Positions 7,903-16,310 of a stretch of DNA of 60,930 nt are shown piece after piece. Source of the stretch: UBA5109 sp038148755 (GTDB lineage: Bacteria; Pseudomonadota; Gammaproteobacteria; Pseudomonadales; Pseudohongiellaceae). A model generated the notes under the pieces. That model did not search any database, had not been told where the DNA came from, and saw nothing but the letters and a program-made list of their open reading frames with translations. Both the position numbers and the translations under genes were made by a program. Position 1 is the first letter of the stretch. Each line of letters opens with the position of its first letter. The stretch lies in contig JAYQWA010000013.1 in assembly GCA_038148755.1 (NCBI GenBank), positions 1-60,930 on the forward strand, written 5' to 3'.

Positions 7903-8154
7903 TCTGACATTGAATTTATTATTTTGAGAATAGGGATTCAATAACTCTTCTTCATACTGCTGATTTAACTCTAGACAGATAGCCGCTGCTTATTTGTCAT
8001 CACGCGTCTTTAATGACCTGATAATAGTTTTAGCTGGATAGTACTGGCGTAACTCAGCAGGGACTACTCTGCGGTAGTGCCAAGTGTGCCTTCCTTTTGG
8101 TTTGTAAAGATAATCCACGTCTATATGGAATAGTCCAACAGTGATAATAGTCAT
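7903..8154 (-). pseudogene. N-terminal relic of a tyrosine-type integrase
   Basis: From ATG 8154-8152 the minus strand reads 54 codons to an in-frame TAA (7992-7990) and then continues with similar coding character (AAAICLELNQQYEEELL) to about 7903. Motifs such as LYKPKGRHTWHYRRVVP and RSLKTRDDK are typical of the N-terminal arm domain of phage-type tyrosine recombinases (DUF6538-like), where the stop replaces what should be Gln (CAA to TAA) in DDKQAAA. The core-binding and catalytic domains are gone. The start lies 102 bases from the 3' end of tRNA-Arg, the usual place for an island integrase. This is a dead gene marking an old integration at that tRNA. Confidence 0.7.
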
Positions 8155-8178
8155 AGGATAGCACTCTTTTTAAATGAT

Positions 8179-8199
8179 ATGCATACGATAATGCATACG
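8179..8199. repeat. 9-bp direct repeat upstream of integrase relic
   Basis: ATGCATACG occurs at 8179-8187 and again at 8191-8199, a 12-base period, between the tRNA and the integrase start. Short direct repeats here can be arm-type integrase or excisionase binding sites, or an operator; that is inference. Confidence 0.5.
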
Positions 8200-8256
8200 G
8201 TTAAGGTGCTTTATAATATTTAAGTTATTGATTTATATAGATATGAGAGAGGGAAG

Positions 8257-8333
8257 TGGCGCTCCGGAGAGGATTCGAACCTCTGACCTGCCCCTTAGGA
8301 GGGGGCCGCGCTATCCAGCTGTGCCACCGGAGC
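8257..8333 (-). tRNA. tRNA-Arg (anticodon CCT)
   Basis: A 77-base cloverleaf on the minus strand: acceptor GCTCCGG pairs with CCGGAGC, the D arm contains AGCTGGATA, the anticodon stem GCCCC/GGGGC encloses loop CTCCTAA with anticodon CCT at 8299-8297, and the T arm is AGAGG-TTCGAAT-CCTCT. Discriminator G is followed by an encoded CCA (ending at 8257). It reads AGG codons. Its 3' end faces the integrase relic and the accessory region, so it is the likely attachment site of the island. Confidence 0.96.
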
Positions 8334-8491
8334 TAATCGCCTGGGGATTCTATCAACTGCAACACTACTAAAATAGACCCGCTTTTAGCATGCTTCCCAC
8401 ATTTCAAAAGATCATTAAGTCTGTTACCTTCCACCTTCCTCTAAATTTGTTTTTACTACAGTGCGACAATAATGATAACAAAGGAGTTATT

Positions 8492-9142
8492 ATGAAATAT
8501 TTTCCAACCTTAGTGGTAGCCGGCTTGCTCTCAATATCCGGTTCTGTTTTGGCTCAGGATGCCGGTTTTACTGGCATGAGCTTTTTTGTAACCAGCGTCG
8601 GGACTGGTAACGGTGGTGATCTGGGTGGTCTTTCTGGTGCAAATGCACATTGCCAGGCTTTGGCTGAAGCAGCAGGAGCCGGTGATCGTCACTGGCATGC
8701 TTATCTAAGTGGTGAGGCAGTAGCCGGAGAAGGCCGTGTAAATGCACGCGACCGTATTGGTTCAGGCCCCTGGTATAACGCGCATGGTGTGCTGATTGCC
8801 AATAATCCTTCTGATCTGCATCTTTACAATCGCACCATCGATAAAAATACAGCAGTTGATGAAAACGGCAACCAGATCAATGGTGTTGGGGACAGCCCGA
8901 ATCGTCATGATATTCTGACTGGTTCACAGGCAGATGGCACGGCTTTCTTTCCTGACGAAGCTGACCACACCTGTAATAACTGGACCAGCAGTGATGAAGG
9001 CAGTGCCAGTTTAGGGCACTCTGATCGTCATGGCGGCGGTAACGTTTCCTGGAATGCTGCTCATCCGAGTGCAGGATGCAGCCAGCAGGCGCTGATTCAG
9101 ACTGGTGGTGACGGCTTATTTTATTGTTTTGCCACAGACTAA
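8492..9142 (+). CDS. Secreted protein with lectin/endostatin-like fold
   Basis: A 216-aa protein from ATG 8492, chosen because AAGGAG (8481-8486) precedes it and it opens with a signal peptide (MKYFPTLVVAGLLSISGSVLA-QD). The mature protein (FFVTSVGTGNGGDLGGLSGA, HCQALA, NARDRIGSGPWYNA, CNNWTSSDEG, and a C-terminal CFATD) matches a family of exported bacterial proteins related by pattern to the DUF1554/endostatin-type C-lectin fold. Four cysteines suit two disulfides. It is many His/Asn/Asp-rich and may bind a metal or polysaccharide; no enzymatic role is known. It is monocistronic, with a terminator at 9157-9188. Confidence 0.65.
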   Translation: MKYFPTLVVAGLLSISGSVLAQDAGFTGMSFFVTSVGTGNGGDLGGLSGANAHCQALAEAAGAGDRHWHAYLSGEAVAGEGRVNARDRIGSGPWYNAHGVLIANNPSDLHLYNRTIDKNTAVDENGNQINGVGDSPNRHDILTGSQADGTAFFPDEADHTCNNWTSSDEGSASLGHSDRHGGGNVSWNAAHPSAGCSQQALIQTGGDGLFYCFATD

Positions 9143-9156
9143 GCAGTTATCAATGC

Positions 9157-9188
9157 AAAAAAAAGGGTGCCTCAGGGTGCCCTTTTTT
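9157..9188 (+). terminator. Rho-independent terminator
   Basis: A run of A, then GGGTGCC-TCAG-GGTGCCC (7-bp stem with two G-T pairs, 4-base loop), then six T. It ends the transcript of the gene at 8492-9142. Confidence 0.8.
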
Positions 9189-9393
9189 ATGTCTTGCTTA
9201 TTGCTTTCCTATTGCTTTCAGGAATTTCATTTTGAAATATGCAAAAAAAAGGAATGTGTTTGGATTTGGACTGTTAAGGCTATTATCTTGTCTAAAAAAA
9301 TTGAATAATTAATCCGAAGCGCTATCAGCTTAGACAATAGTGCTTATATAAATTCTGTTGTCTGATAATTATAAAAACAAGGACATCCTATCT

Positions 9394-10305
9394 ATGCCTA
9401 TGCAGCAAAGCAGATTGCTCCCGATTTTAACGGCACTTTTTTTACTATCCACGGGTTTTGCTAATACCAGCCTGGCGCAAGGCAATGAAGGCTTTGATAT
9501 CGCCGGGATGTGGTCGGCTTTAATACTCGAAGACTGGTATGACCGCTTACCGGGTGGTGGATTGGGCGAATACACCGGCCTGCCTATCAATGACGCAGCC
9601 AGGCAAAAAGCAGAAGCCTGGGATGCTTCCATTCTGTCGCAGCCTGAACGTCAGGCGCAGCCACACCCGGCGCAATATTCTTATCGAGGTCCGGGTCCTA
9701 ACTTGCGTATAGAGCGCATACTGGAACCGGTGACAGACCGACTGATCGGTTATAGAACCAATGGGACTTATGGGCGTGCTGACCGAACCATCTGGCTGGA
9801 TGGCAGAGAGCATCCTTCTGAACGGCATGGCCTGCACAAATGGAATGGCTTTTCTACCGGAGAATGGGTCGATGGCGTATTAATCGTCACCACAACGCAT
9901 ATGAAATATGGTGTCTACCAGCGTAATGGCGTGCCAGCCAGTCCCTATGCGCGAATGACTGAGTACTTTTTCCGAAATGGTGAATACCTCACCATGGTCA
10001 GCCATATTGAAGACCCGATCTATCTGGAGGAGCCGCTGGTTCGAAGCCAGACCTGGCTATGGAATCCGCCCCAAGTTGTTGGTCCACGCGAGCAGTTCGA
10101 ACCGGTCGAAGAAGTTGCCATGGGGGTAGGCTGGGTGCCGCACTGGCCCCTGGGTACCAAACATACCGAGATGGCTGATCGGCTTGGTATTTCTGTTGAG
10201 GCAACCGGTGGCGGCAGTACCACAATTTACCCTGAGTACCGTGAAATCCTGCGCCAAATGCGTGAAGAGTTTGACAGGGCTCATATGAATATGGGTGGGG
10301 AGTAA
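9394..10305 (+). CDS. Secreted protein of unknown function, paralogue A
   Basis: A 303-aa protein from ATG 9394 (AAGGA upstream) with a signal peptide ending SLA-QG. A TTG at 9358 would only add residues ahead of the signal. No catalytic motif is recognised. Residues near the mature N-terminus read DIAGMWSALILEDWYDRL, and a distal block reads RNGVPASPYARMTEYF followed by DPIYLEEPLV. Both are matched by the gene at 11292-12182 (GTWVSLVTEDW; PNGVPYSEDAILTEYF; DPKYLMMPYV), so the two are paralogues. It heads a compact three-gene unit: the next gene starts 8 bases after its stop. The shared fold and the intervening MBL protein suggest periplasmic action on a common substrate. Confidence 0.65.
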   Translation: MPMQQSRLLPILTALFLLSTGFANTSLAQGNEGFDIAGMWSALILEDWYDRLPGGGLGEYTGLPINDAARQKAEAWDASILSQPERQAQPHPAQYSYRGPGPNLRIERILEPVTDRLIGYRTNGTYGRADRTIWLDGREHPSERHGLHKWNGFSTGEWVDGVLIVTTTHMKYGVYQRNGVPASPYARMTEYFFRNGEYLTMVSHIEDPIYLEEPLVRSQTWLWNPPQVVGPREQFEPVEEVAMGVGWVPHWPLGTKHTEMADRLGISVEATGGGSTTIYPEYREILRQMREEFDRAHMNMGGE

Positions 10306-10312
10306 TAAAGTG

Positions 10313-11305
10313 ATGATAAGAATCTCGCTCAGTATCCTGTCTACACTAAAACCGATAACCCTGTTGAGTATGGCGGCGCTGCTGCCGGCTTCAATGTTAA
10401 TTAACACAGCTTTAGCACAAAGACCGGAGCTACTGGCTGCGGATAGTGATGAAATTGAAGTATTGCCGGTACAAGGCAACCTTTACATGATTGCAACGGG
10501 CGGCAGTAATATCGCGGTTATGTTGGGCGAATTAGGTCTGGTTGTCGTTGATAGCGGCAATGTTGAAGCGTCAGCCAATGTGGTTGAAGCAATTAAAAGT
10601 CTTAGTCCGCTACCGCCACGCTTTTTAATTAATACCGCAGCCTTACCCGGGCATCTGGCTGGGAATTCGGCGATCGGTGACATCGGAGAAGCGATGCCAG
10701 GCAATGGGGCGAGACAAAATGATCTGGGGCTGCCTATTGTCGGTCATGCCAATGGTTTAAGTGTGCTGGTAACGGAATTTTCAGATCAGGTGCCTTATGA
10801 ATTATGGCCCAATAACACTTTTTTCGGCGACAAAAAGTCGCTTTACTTAAATGGTGAAGCCATCGATATGATGCACCAGCCTGCGGCGATAACGCAGTCG
10901 GATATCCTGGTGCATTTTCGACGATCTGATGTGCTGGTTACCGGTGATATTTTTGATATCACTGCTTATCCACATTTTTATCCTGAGCTGGGCGGTTCAT
11001 TGCAGGGCGAAATTGATGCACTCAACCGCATTATTGATATCACGGTACCGGAATTCAATCAGCAGGGTGGGACCCTGATTATTCCGGGTCATGGGCGTAT
11101 AGCGAGTGAATCGGATGTCGTTGAGTATCGAGATATGCTCACCATCATCAGAGATCGTGTGCGTTTGTTACTTGAAGAAGGCAAAAGCTTCGACGAGGTT
11201 CTTGCTGCCAGACCATCACTGGAATATGACGGTTTATACGGTGCTGATTCAGGCGACTGGACAACACAGATGTTTTTGGAGGCTGTTTATAATGAATTGC
11301 GCTAA
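10313..11305 (+). CDS. Exported MBL-fold protein with degenerate zinc site
   Basis: A 330-aa protein with an N-terminal signal (hydrophobic ITLLSMAALLPASMLINTALA), from ATG 10313 with GGGGAG upstream. The metallo-beta-lactamase fold is evident from the order of strands and loops: NLYMIATGGSNIAVMLGELGL, LVVVDSGN, FLINT, VGHAN, DVLVTGDIF, GGTLIIPGHGRI. The family's HxHxDH metal motif after FLINT is replaced by AALPGH, and AHTDGD by AAITQSD; only the later His/Asp ligands remain. Hydrolytic activity with two metals is therefore doubtful. It overlaps the next gene by 14 bases, so the unit is translationally linked. Relatives of this type hydrolyse lactones or thioesters; here a binding or altered role is likely. 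Confidence 0.7.
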   Translation: MIRISLSILSTLKPITLLSMAALLPASMLINTALAQRPELLAADSDEIEVLPVQGNLYMIATGGSNIAVMLGELGLVVVDSGNVEASANVVEAIKSLSPLPPRFLINTAALPGHLAGNSAIGDIGEAMPGNGARQNDLGLPIVGHANGLSVLVTEFSDQVPYELWPNNTFFGDKKSLYLNGEAIDMMHQPAAITQSDILVHFRRSDVLVTGDIFDITAYPHFYPELGGSLQGEIDALNRIIDITVPEFNQQGGTLIIPGHGRIASESDVVEYRDMLTIIRDRVRLLLEEGKSFDEVLAARPSLEYDGLYGADSGDWTTQMFLEAVYNELR

Positions 11306-12182
11306 ACCAAGACTTTTCAGTGAAAAGCACGGCTTATTAGGGTTTATTAGTTGCCTGATTCTGGGCTTATGTCCTGCTGTTCCAGCTCTGGCCCAGGAAC
11401 TGCAACTGGGTGGTCCGCTACAGGCATCAGCGCCGGGCAGGATGGAAGCGCCGATAGATTTAACCGGCACCTGGGTTTCGCTGGTGACTGAAGATTGGGC
11501 TTACCGCATGTTGACCCCGGCAATTGGCGACACCATGAGTGTGCCGGTTACTGCTGCTGCTATCGAGGTGACCAATAACTGGAATCTTGAAGCAGACAAT
11601 GCAGCAGGTTTGCAGTGTAAGGCCTTTGGTGCTGCCCGTATTATGCGGGTTCCAACCCGTCTGCAGATAAGTTGGGAAGATGACTATACCCTGCGAATTG
11701 ATACCGATGCCGGTTCCCAGACCCGTTTATTGCACTTTTCTTCTGAGGGGCGTCGTCCTTTATTCAGCATGTTGCTGGAAGCCGCCAATAATGAAAGAAG
11801 CTGGCAGGGATACAGTGTTGCGGATTGGGAAAACGTGATGATTGATCGTAGCCATACGTATGCCGCCAGACAAAACAGAGGTGACATCCCGGCAGGGGGC
11901 GTATTAAAAGTTGTTACATCACAAATGCGGGAAGGTTATTTACGACCCAATGGGGTGCCCTATAGTGAAGATGCGATTTTGACCGAATATTTTAACCGCT
12001 TTACGGCGCCTAATGGGGAAGAATGGTTCGTCGTAACTACCGTTGTGGATGATCCGAAGTATTTAATGATGCCTTATGTCACGACTTCGCATTTTCGCCG
12101 GGAAACAGATAACTCAAGATGGGATCCAAGTCCCTGTGAAACCTGGGCACCACCTCCCGGCGCTTTACCGCCCAGTCTTTGA
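11292..12182 (+). CDS. Secreted protein of unknown function, paralogue B
   Basis: A 296-aa protein from ATG 11292, which lies inside the end of the MBL gene and has GGAGG upstream; a longer frame back to 11106 would run through that gene and is not credible. The signal peptide (FISCLILGLCPAVPALA-QE) is clear. The mature part begins DLTGTWVSLVTEDWAYRM and shares several blocks with the gene at 9394, so they form a paralogous pair around the MBL-fold gene. The family has no characterised member that I recognise. It ends 19 bases from the convergent selO gene. Confidence 0.65.
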   Translation: MNCAKPRLFSEKHGLLGFISCLILGLCPAVPALAQELQLGGPLQASAPGRMEAPIDLTGTWVSLVTEDWAYRMLTPAIGDTMSVPVTAAAIEVTNNWNLEADNAAGLQCKAFGAARIMRVPTRLQISWEDDYTLRIDTDAGSQTRLLHFSSEGRRPLFSMLLEAANNERSWQGYSVADWENVMIDRSHTYAARQNRGDIPAGGVLKVVTSQMREGYLRPNGVPYSEDAILTEYFNRFTAPNGEEWFVVTTVVDDPKYLMMPYVTTSHFRRETDNSRWDPSPCETWAPPPGALPPSL

Positions 12183-12200
12183 CAAAGGCGAGGGAAGCTG

Positions 12201-13796
12201 TCAGGAACTACAGGACAGCATGGAAGCGCCGGCCTGCTGTTTGGCCCAGTCAGGTCTTTTTTCCGCGTAGCGTTCCTTGCCAGGTTGTTCCGTATACGGA
12301 TTTCTCAGTACTTCCTGCAATTCATGAATCATGGTGTAACTGCCAGCTTCAGCTTTTTCAATGGCTTCATGCGCCAGATAATTACGTAAAACATAAAGCG
12401 GGTTAACAGCATGCATTTGTTTACGTCTTACGTCGTCAGGTCTGCCATCCGCAATCAATCTTTCACGGTACTGCATTAACCAGTTTTTAATATCATTGGC
12501 AGCATCAGGTGCTAACTCATCGATATAAAAAGCTGGTTTGATAATGGCTAACAGATCATCGGCATCAACAGTTTTAGCAATCTCCAGATTACTTAAATGA
12601 CGAAAAAAAAGGGTCATATCAGTTTCAATATTTTTTAGATTGCGCACCAAATCCTGGAAAAAACCTTCATCGTGATCTTTGTCGAATTGCTTGAGGCCGA
12701 GCTTACTGGTCATCATGTCGCGCCAGGCGGTGTCATAGACTTTTCGGTAGTTTTGCAGAGCATTTTCCAGACCAGAGGCATCTTCAACCAGTGGATAAAT
12801 GGCATTGGCCAGTTGTAATAAATTCCATTGGGCTATTTCGGGTTGCTTGCCGTAAGCATAGCGGCGGCCACCGGCATCAGTGGTATTGGGTGTCCAGTAA
12901 GGATCGTAATCCTCTAACCAACCGTAAGGGCCATAATCAATGGTTAATCCAAGAATGGACATGTTGTCAGTATTCATTACACCATGCACAAAGCCGACCC
13001 GCATCCACTCTGTCATCAGACGTGCAGTGGACAAACAAACTTCATTAAACCATTGCAGGTAAATTTCCTTTGACGGTTTGCCCAGGTGAGGAAAAAAATA
13101 TTCAATCGTATAGTCAGTCAGCTGCTTTAAAATGTCTATCTGCCTGCGTGACGTAAACAGCTCGAAATTACCGAAGCGGATAAAAGTAGGCGCGACACGA
13201 CAAACAATGGCACCTGGCTCCATCTTTGAATGTCCGTCATAAAACATATCGCGTTCAACCTGGGTGCCGGTACTTAGCAGAGACAAGGCGCGGGTAGTTG
13301 GTACGCGTAAATAATGCATGGCTTCGCTGCAAAGAAACTCGCGGATGGATGAACGTAAAACAGCAAAGCCATCGGCATGCCGGGAATAGGGGGTAGGCCC
13401 TGAACCTTTTAATTGCAAAGCCCAGCGTTGCCCTTTTTTGCTGATAATTTCTCCCAGATTGATTGCTCGTCCATCACCCAGTTGGCCGGCCCAGTTACCA
13501 AACTGATGGCCTCCGTAACAGGCAGCAAAAGGTTGCATCCCGTCTAAAGGATGAGTGCCGCTAAAAATTTCGGTAAAACGCTGCGTCATGCACTCCATCG
13601 GATTGAGTCCAAGTTCCATCGCCATATCGCGCGAAAAAGCAACCAGGCTGGCCTTTGGAAAAGGCATGGGAGCTACCTTTGAATAGCAGGCGGCATCGAC
13701 ATAGCGGCTGTTATTATTGATAACAGGATCCGCCGGCAATTTATTGTAGTAGCTGTTGTCGAACTTCAGGGAGTCCAGGGAATAGATTGCAGACAT
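12201..13796 (-). CDS. selO: Protein adenylyltransferase SelO
   Basis: A 531-aa pseudokinase-fold enzyme (YdiU/SelO) that transfers AMP from ATP to Ser/Thr/Tyr of proteins, linked to redox stress in other bacteria. Family landmarks are present: GGHQFGNWAGQLGDGRA, LQLKGSGPTPYSRHADG, and HGVMNTDNMSILGLTIDYGP, where the Asp-Asn of TDNM and the Asp of DYGP are the active-site and metal residues (10 apart, as known). The C-terminus is CSS, the position where eukaryotic and some bacterial members carry selenocysteine; here Cys is encoded. ATG 13796 is chosen over an in-frame TTG at 13805. Convergent with the secreted-protein unit. Confidence 0.93.
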   Translation of the reverse strand: MSAIYSLDSLKFDNSYYNKLPADPVINNNSRYVDAACYSKVAPMPFPKASLVAFSRDMAMELGLNPMECMTQRFTEIFSGTHPLDGMQPFAACYGGHQFGNWAGQLGDGRAINLGEIISKKGQRWALQLKGSGPTPYSRHADGFAVLRSSIREFLCSEAMHYLRVPTTRALSLLSTGTQVERDMFYDGHSKMEPGAIVCRVAPTFIRFGNFELFTSRRQIDILKQLTDYTIEYFFPHLGKPSKEIYLQWFNEVCLSTARLMTEWMRVGFVHGVMNTDNMSILGLTIDYGPYGWLEDYDPYWTPNTTDAGGRRYAYGKQPEIAQWNLLQLANAIYPLVEDASGLENALQNYRKVYDTAWRDMMTSKLGLKQFDKDHDEGFFQDLVRNLKNIETDMTLFFRHLSNLEIAKTVDADDLLAIIKPAFYIDELAPDAANDIKNWLMQYRERLIADGRPDDVRRKQMHAVNPLYVLRNYLAHEAIEKAEAGSYTMIHELQEVLRNPYTEQPGKERYAEKRPDWAKQQAGASMLSCSS

Positions 13797-13922
13797 GTGT
13801 AACAACTCAGTTAATCAGGGCTCTATTCTAGCGTGCTCCCAGAAATAATATAAGCAGCACTTTGCTTATCGGCAAGGCATTGCATAGAATGTTTTTTGCC
13901 TGTTAAAGAGACGACTATTGAT

Positions 13923-14885
13923 ATGCTAGATACCAAACCCTACTTACTGGAGAGCGATTTCCCACCTGTTTACCGGGAAAAACTCAGCACCTTGCAGGTA
14001 AACCTTGGTTATTTATGTAACCTGAGCTGCGTGCATTGCCATGTCAATGCCGGCCCAACACGCAAGGAACTGATGAGTCTGGAAGTCGTGGATCTGATTA
14101 TTCAGGCTTTAAAAAAACTGGATATCAGTGTGCTGGATTTAACCGGTGGTGCGCCGGAAATGAATCCGCATTTTCGTTATCTGGTAAGCAGTGCTAGAGA
14201 GTTGGGTATTGAGGTTATTGACCGCTGTAACCTGATGATTTTGCATGAACCTGGCTATGAAGACCTGGCTCAGTTTCTGGCTGACAATAAAGTGACGATT
14301 ACTGCCTCCTTGCCTTGTTACTCGGAAGAGAATGTTGAAAAGCAGCGTGGTAAAGGTATTTTTGATGGCAGTATCCAGGCCTTAAAAATATTGAATGGCC
14401 TGGGTTATGGTGCTGATCCCGAACTACAGTTGAATCTGGTATACAACCCGCAGGGTTTGAACCTGCCCCCCGGACAAGCCGAACTTGAAGCCGACTATAA
14501 ACGTATCCTAAAAGAAAATTACGCTATCGAATTCAATCAGTTATTCACTATCACAAATATGCCAATCAGCCGCTTTGGCGGCTGGCTGCTGGCCAAGGGT
14601 TTGTACGATGAATATATGGGCATATTGAAAGGCGCCTATAGCGCTTCAAACCTGCAAACGGTAATGTGCCGGACACTGGCCAGCGTTGATTATCAGGGTT
14701 ATGTGTATGACTGCGATTTTAATCAGATGCTGGATATGCCCCTGATCGCCATCAGTAAACCAAAACCACACATTAAAGATATTCTTGATGCGGATTTGAC
14801 GGATAAACCGATTGCTATCGGCGATCATTGTTATGGTTGTACAGCAGGCCAGGGCAGCAGTTGTGGTGGCGCTTTAAGTGACTAG
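13923..14885 (+). CDS. arsS: Arsenosugar biosynthesis radical SAM protein ArsS
   Basis: A 320-aa radical SAM enzyme. The [4Fe-4S] motif is Cys32-x3-Cys36-x2-Cys39 (LCNLSCVHCH), followed by LDLTGGAPEMNP (SAM-binding GGxP-type motif). The C-terminal third carries further cysteines (VMCRTL, YDCDFN, HCYGCTAGQGSSCGG) in the arrangement of the ArsS family (TIGR04167), proposed to place the 5'-deoxyadenosyl group on methylated arsenic. It is followed at once by two glycosyltransferases of families TIGR04283 and TIGR04282, the usual partners. No ArsM methyltransferase lies in the window. An in-frame TTG at 13896 is an alternative start. The assignment rests on family resemblance; substrate is inferred. 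Confidence 0.85.
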   Translation: MLDTKPYLLESDFPPVYREKLSTLQVNLGYLCNLSCVHCHVNAGPTRKELMSLEVVDLIIQALKKLDISVLDLTGGAPEMNPHFRYLVSSARELGIEVIDRCNLMILHEPGYEDLAQFLADNKVTITASLPCYSEENVEKQRGKGIFDGSIQALKILNGLGYGADPELQLNLVYNPQGLNLPPGQAELEADYKRILKENYAIEFNQLFTITNMPISRFGGWLLAKGLYDEYMGILKGAYSASNLQTVMCRTLASVDYQGYVYDCDFNQMLDMPLIAISKPKPHIKDILDADLTDKPIAIGDHCYGCTAGQGSSCGGALSD

Positions 14886-14907
14886 AGACGTCAGCTGGAG
14901 TTCAGCA

Positions 14908-15609
14908 GTGTCTTTAGCCTCCGCCAAGATAAGTATCATCATTCCCACGCTCAATGAAGCGGCTGCGCTGGCCCGTCAGTTACCCTCGTTACAGTATTAC
15001 CGTGATGATGGACATGAAATCATACTGGTCGATGGAGGAAGTCATGACGACACCCTCGCTGTTGCCAGACCCATGGTGGATCGTTTAATACAAACGGTAA
15101 AAGGTCGGGCTCATCAAATGAACGAAGGGGCTGATGTGGCCAGGCATGATATTTTACTTTTCTTGCACGCCGATACAGGCTTGCCTGCTGCAGCCGACAA
15201 ATTGATTATGCAGTCCTTGATTGCAGAAAATCATCATTGGGGCCGTTTCAATGTCAGATTAAGTAATGAAAAATTTATCTTCAGATTGATCGGCAGCATG
15301 ATGAATCTTAGAAGCGCTGCCAGCGGTATCGCCACTGGTGATCAGGCAATCTTTGTAAAAAGAACACTATTTGAAGATGTCGGCTTGTTTGATCGGATTC
15401 CTTTAATGGAAGATGTGGCACTCAGTAAAAAGCTATTAAAGCACGGCAGGCCATGCTGTTTACGGGAAGCCGTTGAAACATCCAGTCGACGCTGGGAGGA
15501 GAAAGGCTTATGGTCAACGATTTTCCTCATGTGGCGTTTGCGTTTGTCTTACTTTTTGGGAGCAAGCCCTGCGAAGTTGGCCGAGCGTTACTATCCTGAT
15601 TCGAATTAA
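14908..15609 (+). CDS. GT2-type glycosyltransferase, TIGR04283 family
   Basis: A 233-aa cytoplasmic or membrane-associated glycosyltransferase. The N-terminal nucleotide-sugar fold is seen in ISIIIPTLNEAAAL, IILVDGGSHD and LLFLHADTGLP (the DxD-like metal site), and later TGDQAIFV and LMEDVALSKKL. GTG 14908 is preferred because TGGAG lies 7 bases before it; an earlier GTG (14878) would overlap arsS and lacks a ribosome site. Length is normal for the family. Together with arsS and the next gene it forms a presumed arsenosugar pathway, in which it would add or process the sugar. The next gene starts directly after its stop (TAAATG). Confidence 0.8.
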   Translation: MSLASAKISIIIPTLNEAAALARQLPSLQYYRDDGHEIILVDGGSHDDTLAVARPMVDRLIQTVKGRAHQMNEGADVARHDILLFLHADTGLPAAADKLIMQSLIAENHHWGRFNVRLSNEKFIFRLIGSMMNLRSAASGIATGDQAIFVKRTLFEDVGLFDRIPLMEDVALSKKLLKHGRPCCLREAVETSSRRWEEKGLWSTIFLMWRLRLSYFLGASPAKLAERYYPDSN

Positions 15610-16239
15610 ATGACCTCAACTTCTGCAACAACTTTTCAATATCCGGATAGCTGCATAGCAATGTTTGCCAGAGCGCCAGCACTGGGCAAGGTGAAAACCC
15701 GATTAATTCCAGCTCTGGGCGAACAGGGCGCACTGGATATGCATTTGCACCTTATGTGCAGGCAAATCGAGGTGTTAAATACCTTATCTAATGAGATGCG
15801 ATGCAATAGTCAATTATGGGTAGATCAGGATATTGAGCATCCTGAATTTAAAAAATTTAAAGGTGAAATGAAACTGCAGCAGGGCAATGATCTGGGCGAG
15901 AAAATGTATCACGCAGGGCAGGCGGTGTTACGAGAATTTTCCCGTGTGCTTATTATTGGCAGTGATTGTCCCGGCTTAGATGAGGCTTATCTGGAACAGG
16001 CTTTACAGACCCTGGAAGACGAAGAAACCGATATCGTCATTGGGCCGGCGCTTGATGGCGGTTACGTATTGATTGCCATGAAGCAAGCCTGCAAGGAAAT
16101 TTTTCAGGACATTGATTGGGGGACTGAACAGGTCTTACAGCAAACACTGGATAAATGTCACAGCAATGGCTTGCGCTTAGTCAGATTGTCACCACTTAGA
16201 GATATTGATACCGCCGAAGACCTGAAAAGCCTGTTATAA
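15610..16239 (+). CDS. TIGR04282 family glycosyltransferase (DUF2064)
   Basis: A 209-aa nucleotidyl/glycosyltransferase-fold protein with the family marks IAMFARAPALGKVKTRL (N-terminal nucleotide loop), LIIGSDCPGLDEAYL and DIVIGPALDGGYVLIAM. It directly abuts the TIGR04283 gene, with no gap, so it is translated from the same message. In genomes with ArsS this pair is annotated as arsenosugar-associated; the biochemical step is not settled, and glycosyl or nucleotidyl transfer to the arsenosugar is inference. The three genes share direction and composition with the core genome. Confidence 0.8.
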   Translation: MTSTSATTFQYPDSCIAMFARAPALGKVKTRLIPALGEQGALDMHLHLMCRQIEVLNTLSNEMRCNSQLWVDQDIEHPEFKKFKGEMKLQQGNDLGEKMYHAGQAVLREFSRVLIIGSDCPGLDEAYLEQALQTLEDEETDIVIGPALDGGYVLIAMKQACKEIFQDIDWGTEQVLQQTLDKCHSNGLRLVRLSPLRDIDTAEDLKSLL

Positions 16240-16310
16240 TTCCGCAGCATTTTTGCTTGACCAGGGATGACCTGCAACAGTCTTAATAAAAAATCTGAAT
16301 TTAAAAAAGT

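Noticed and set aside
4656..8256. Integron cassette array (attC sites) in the small-gene region
   Set aside because: The hairpin at 4699-4713 and the 52-bp repeat do not show attC boxes, and the integrase relic is of the phage type, not IntI.
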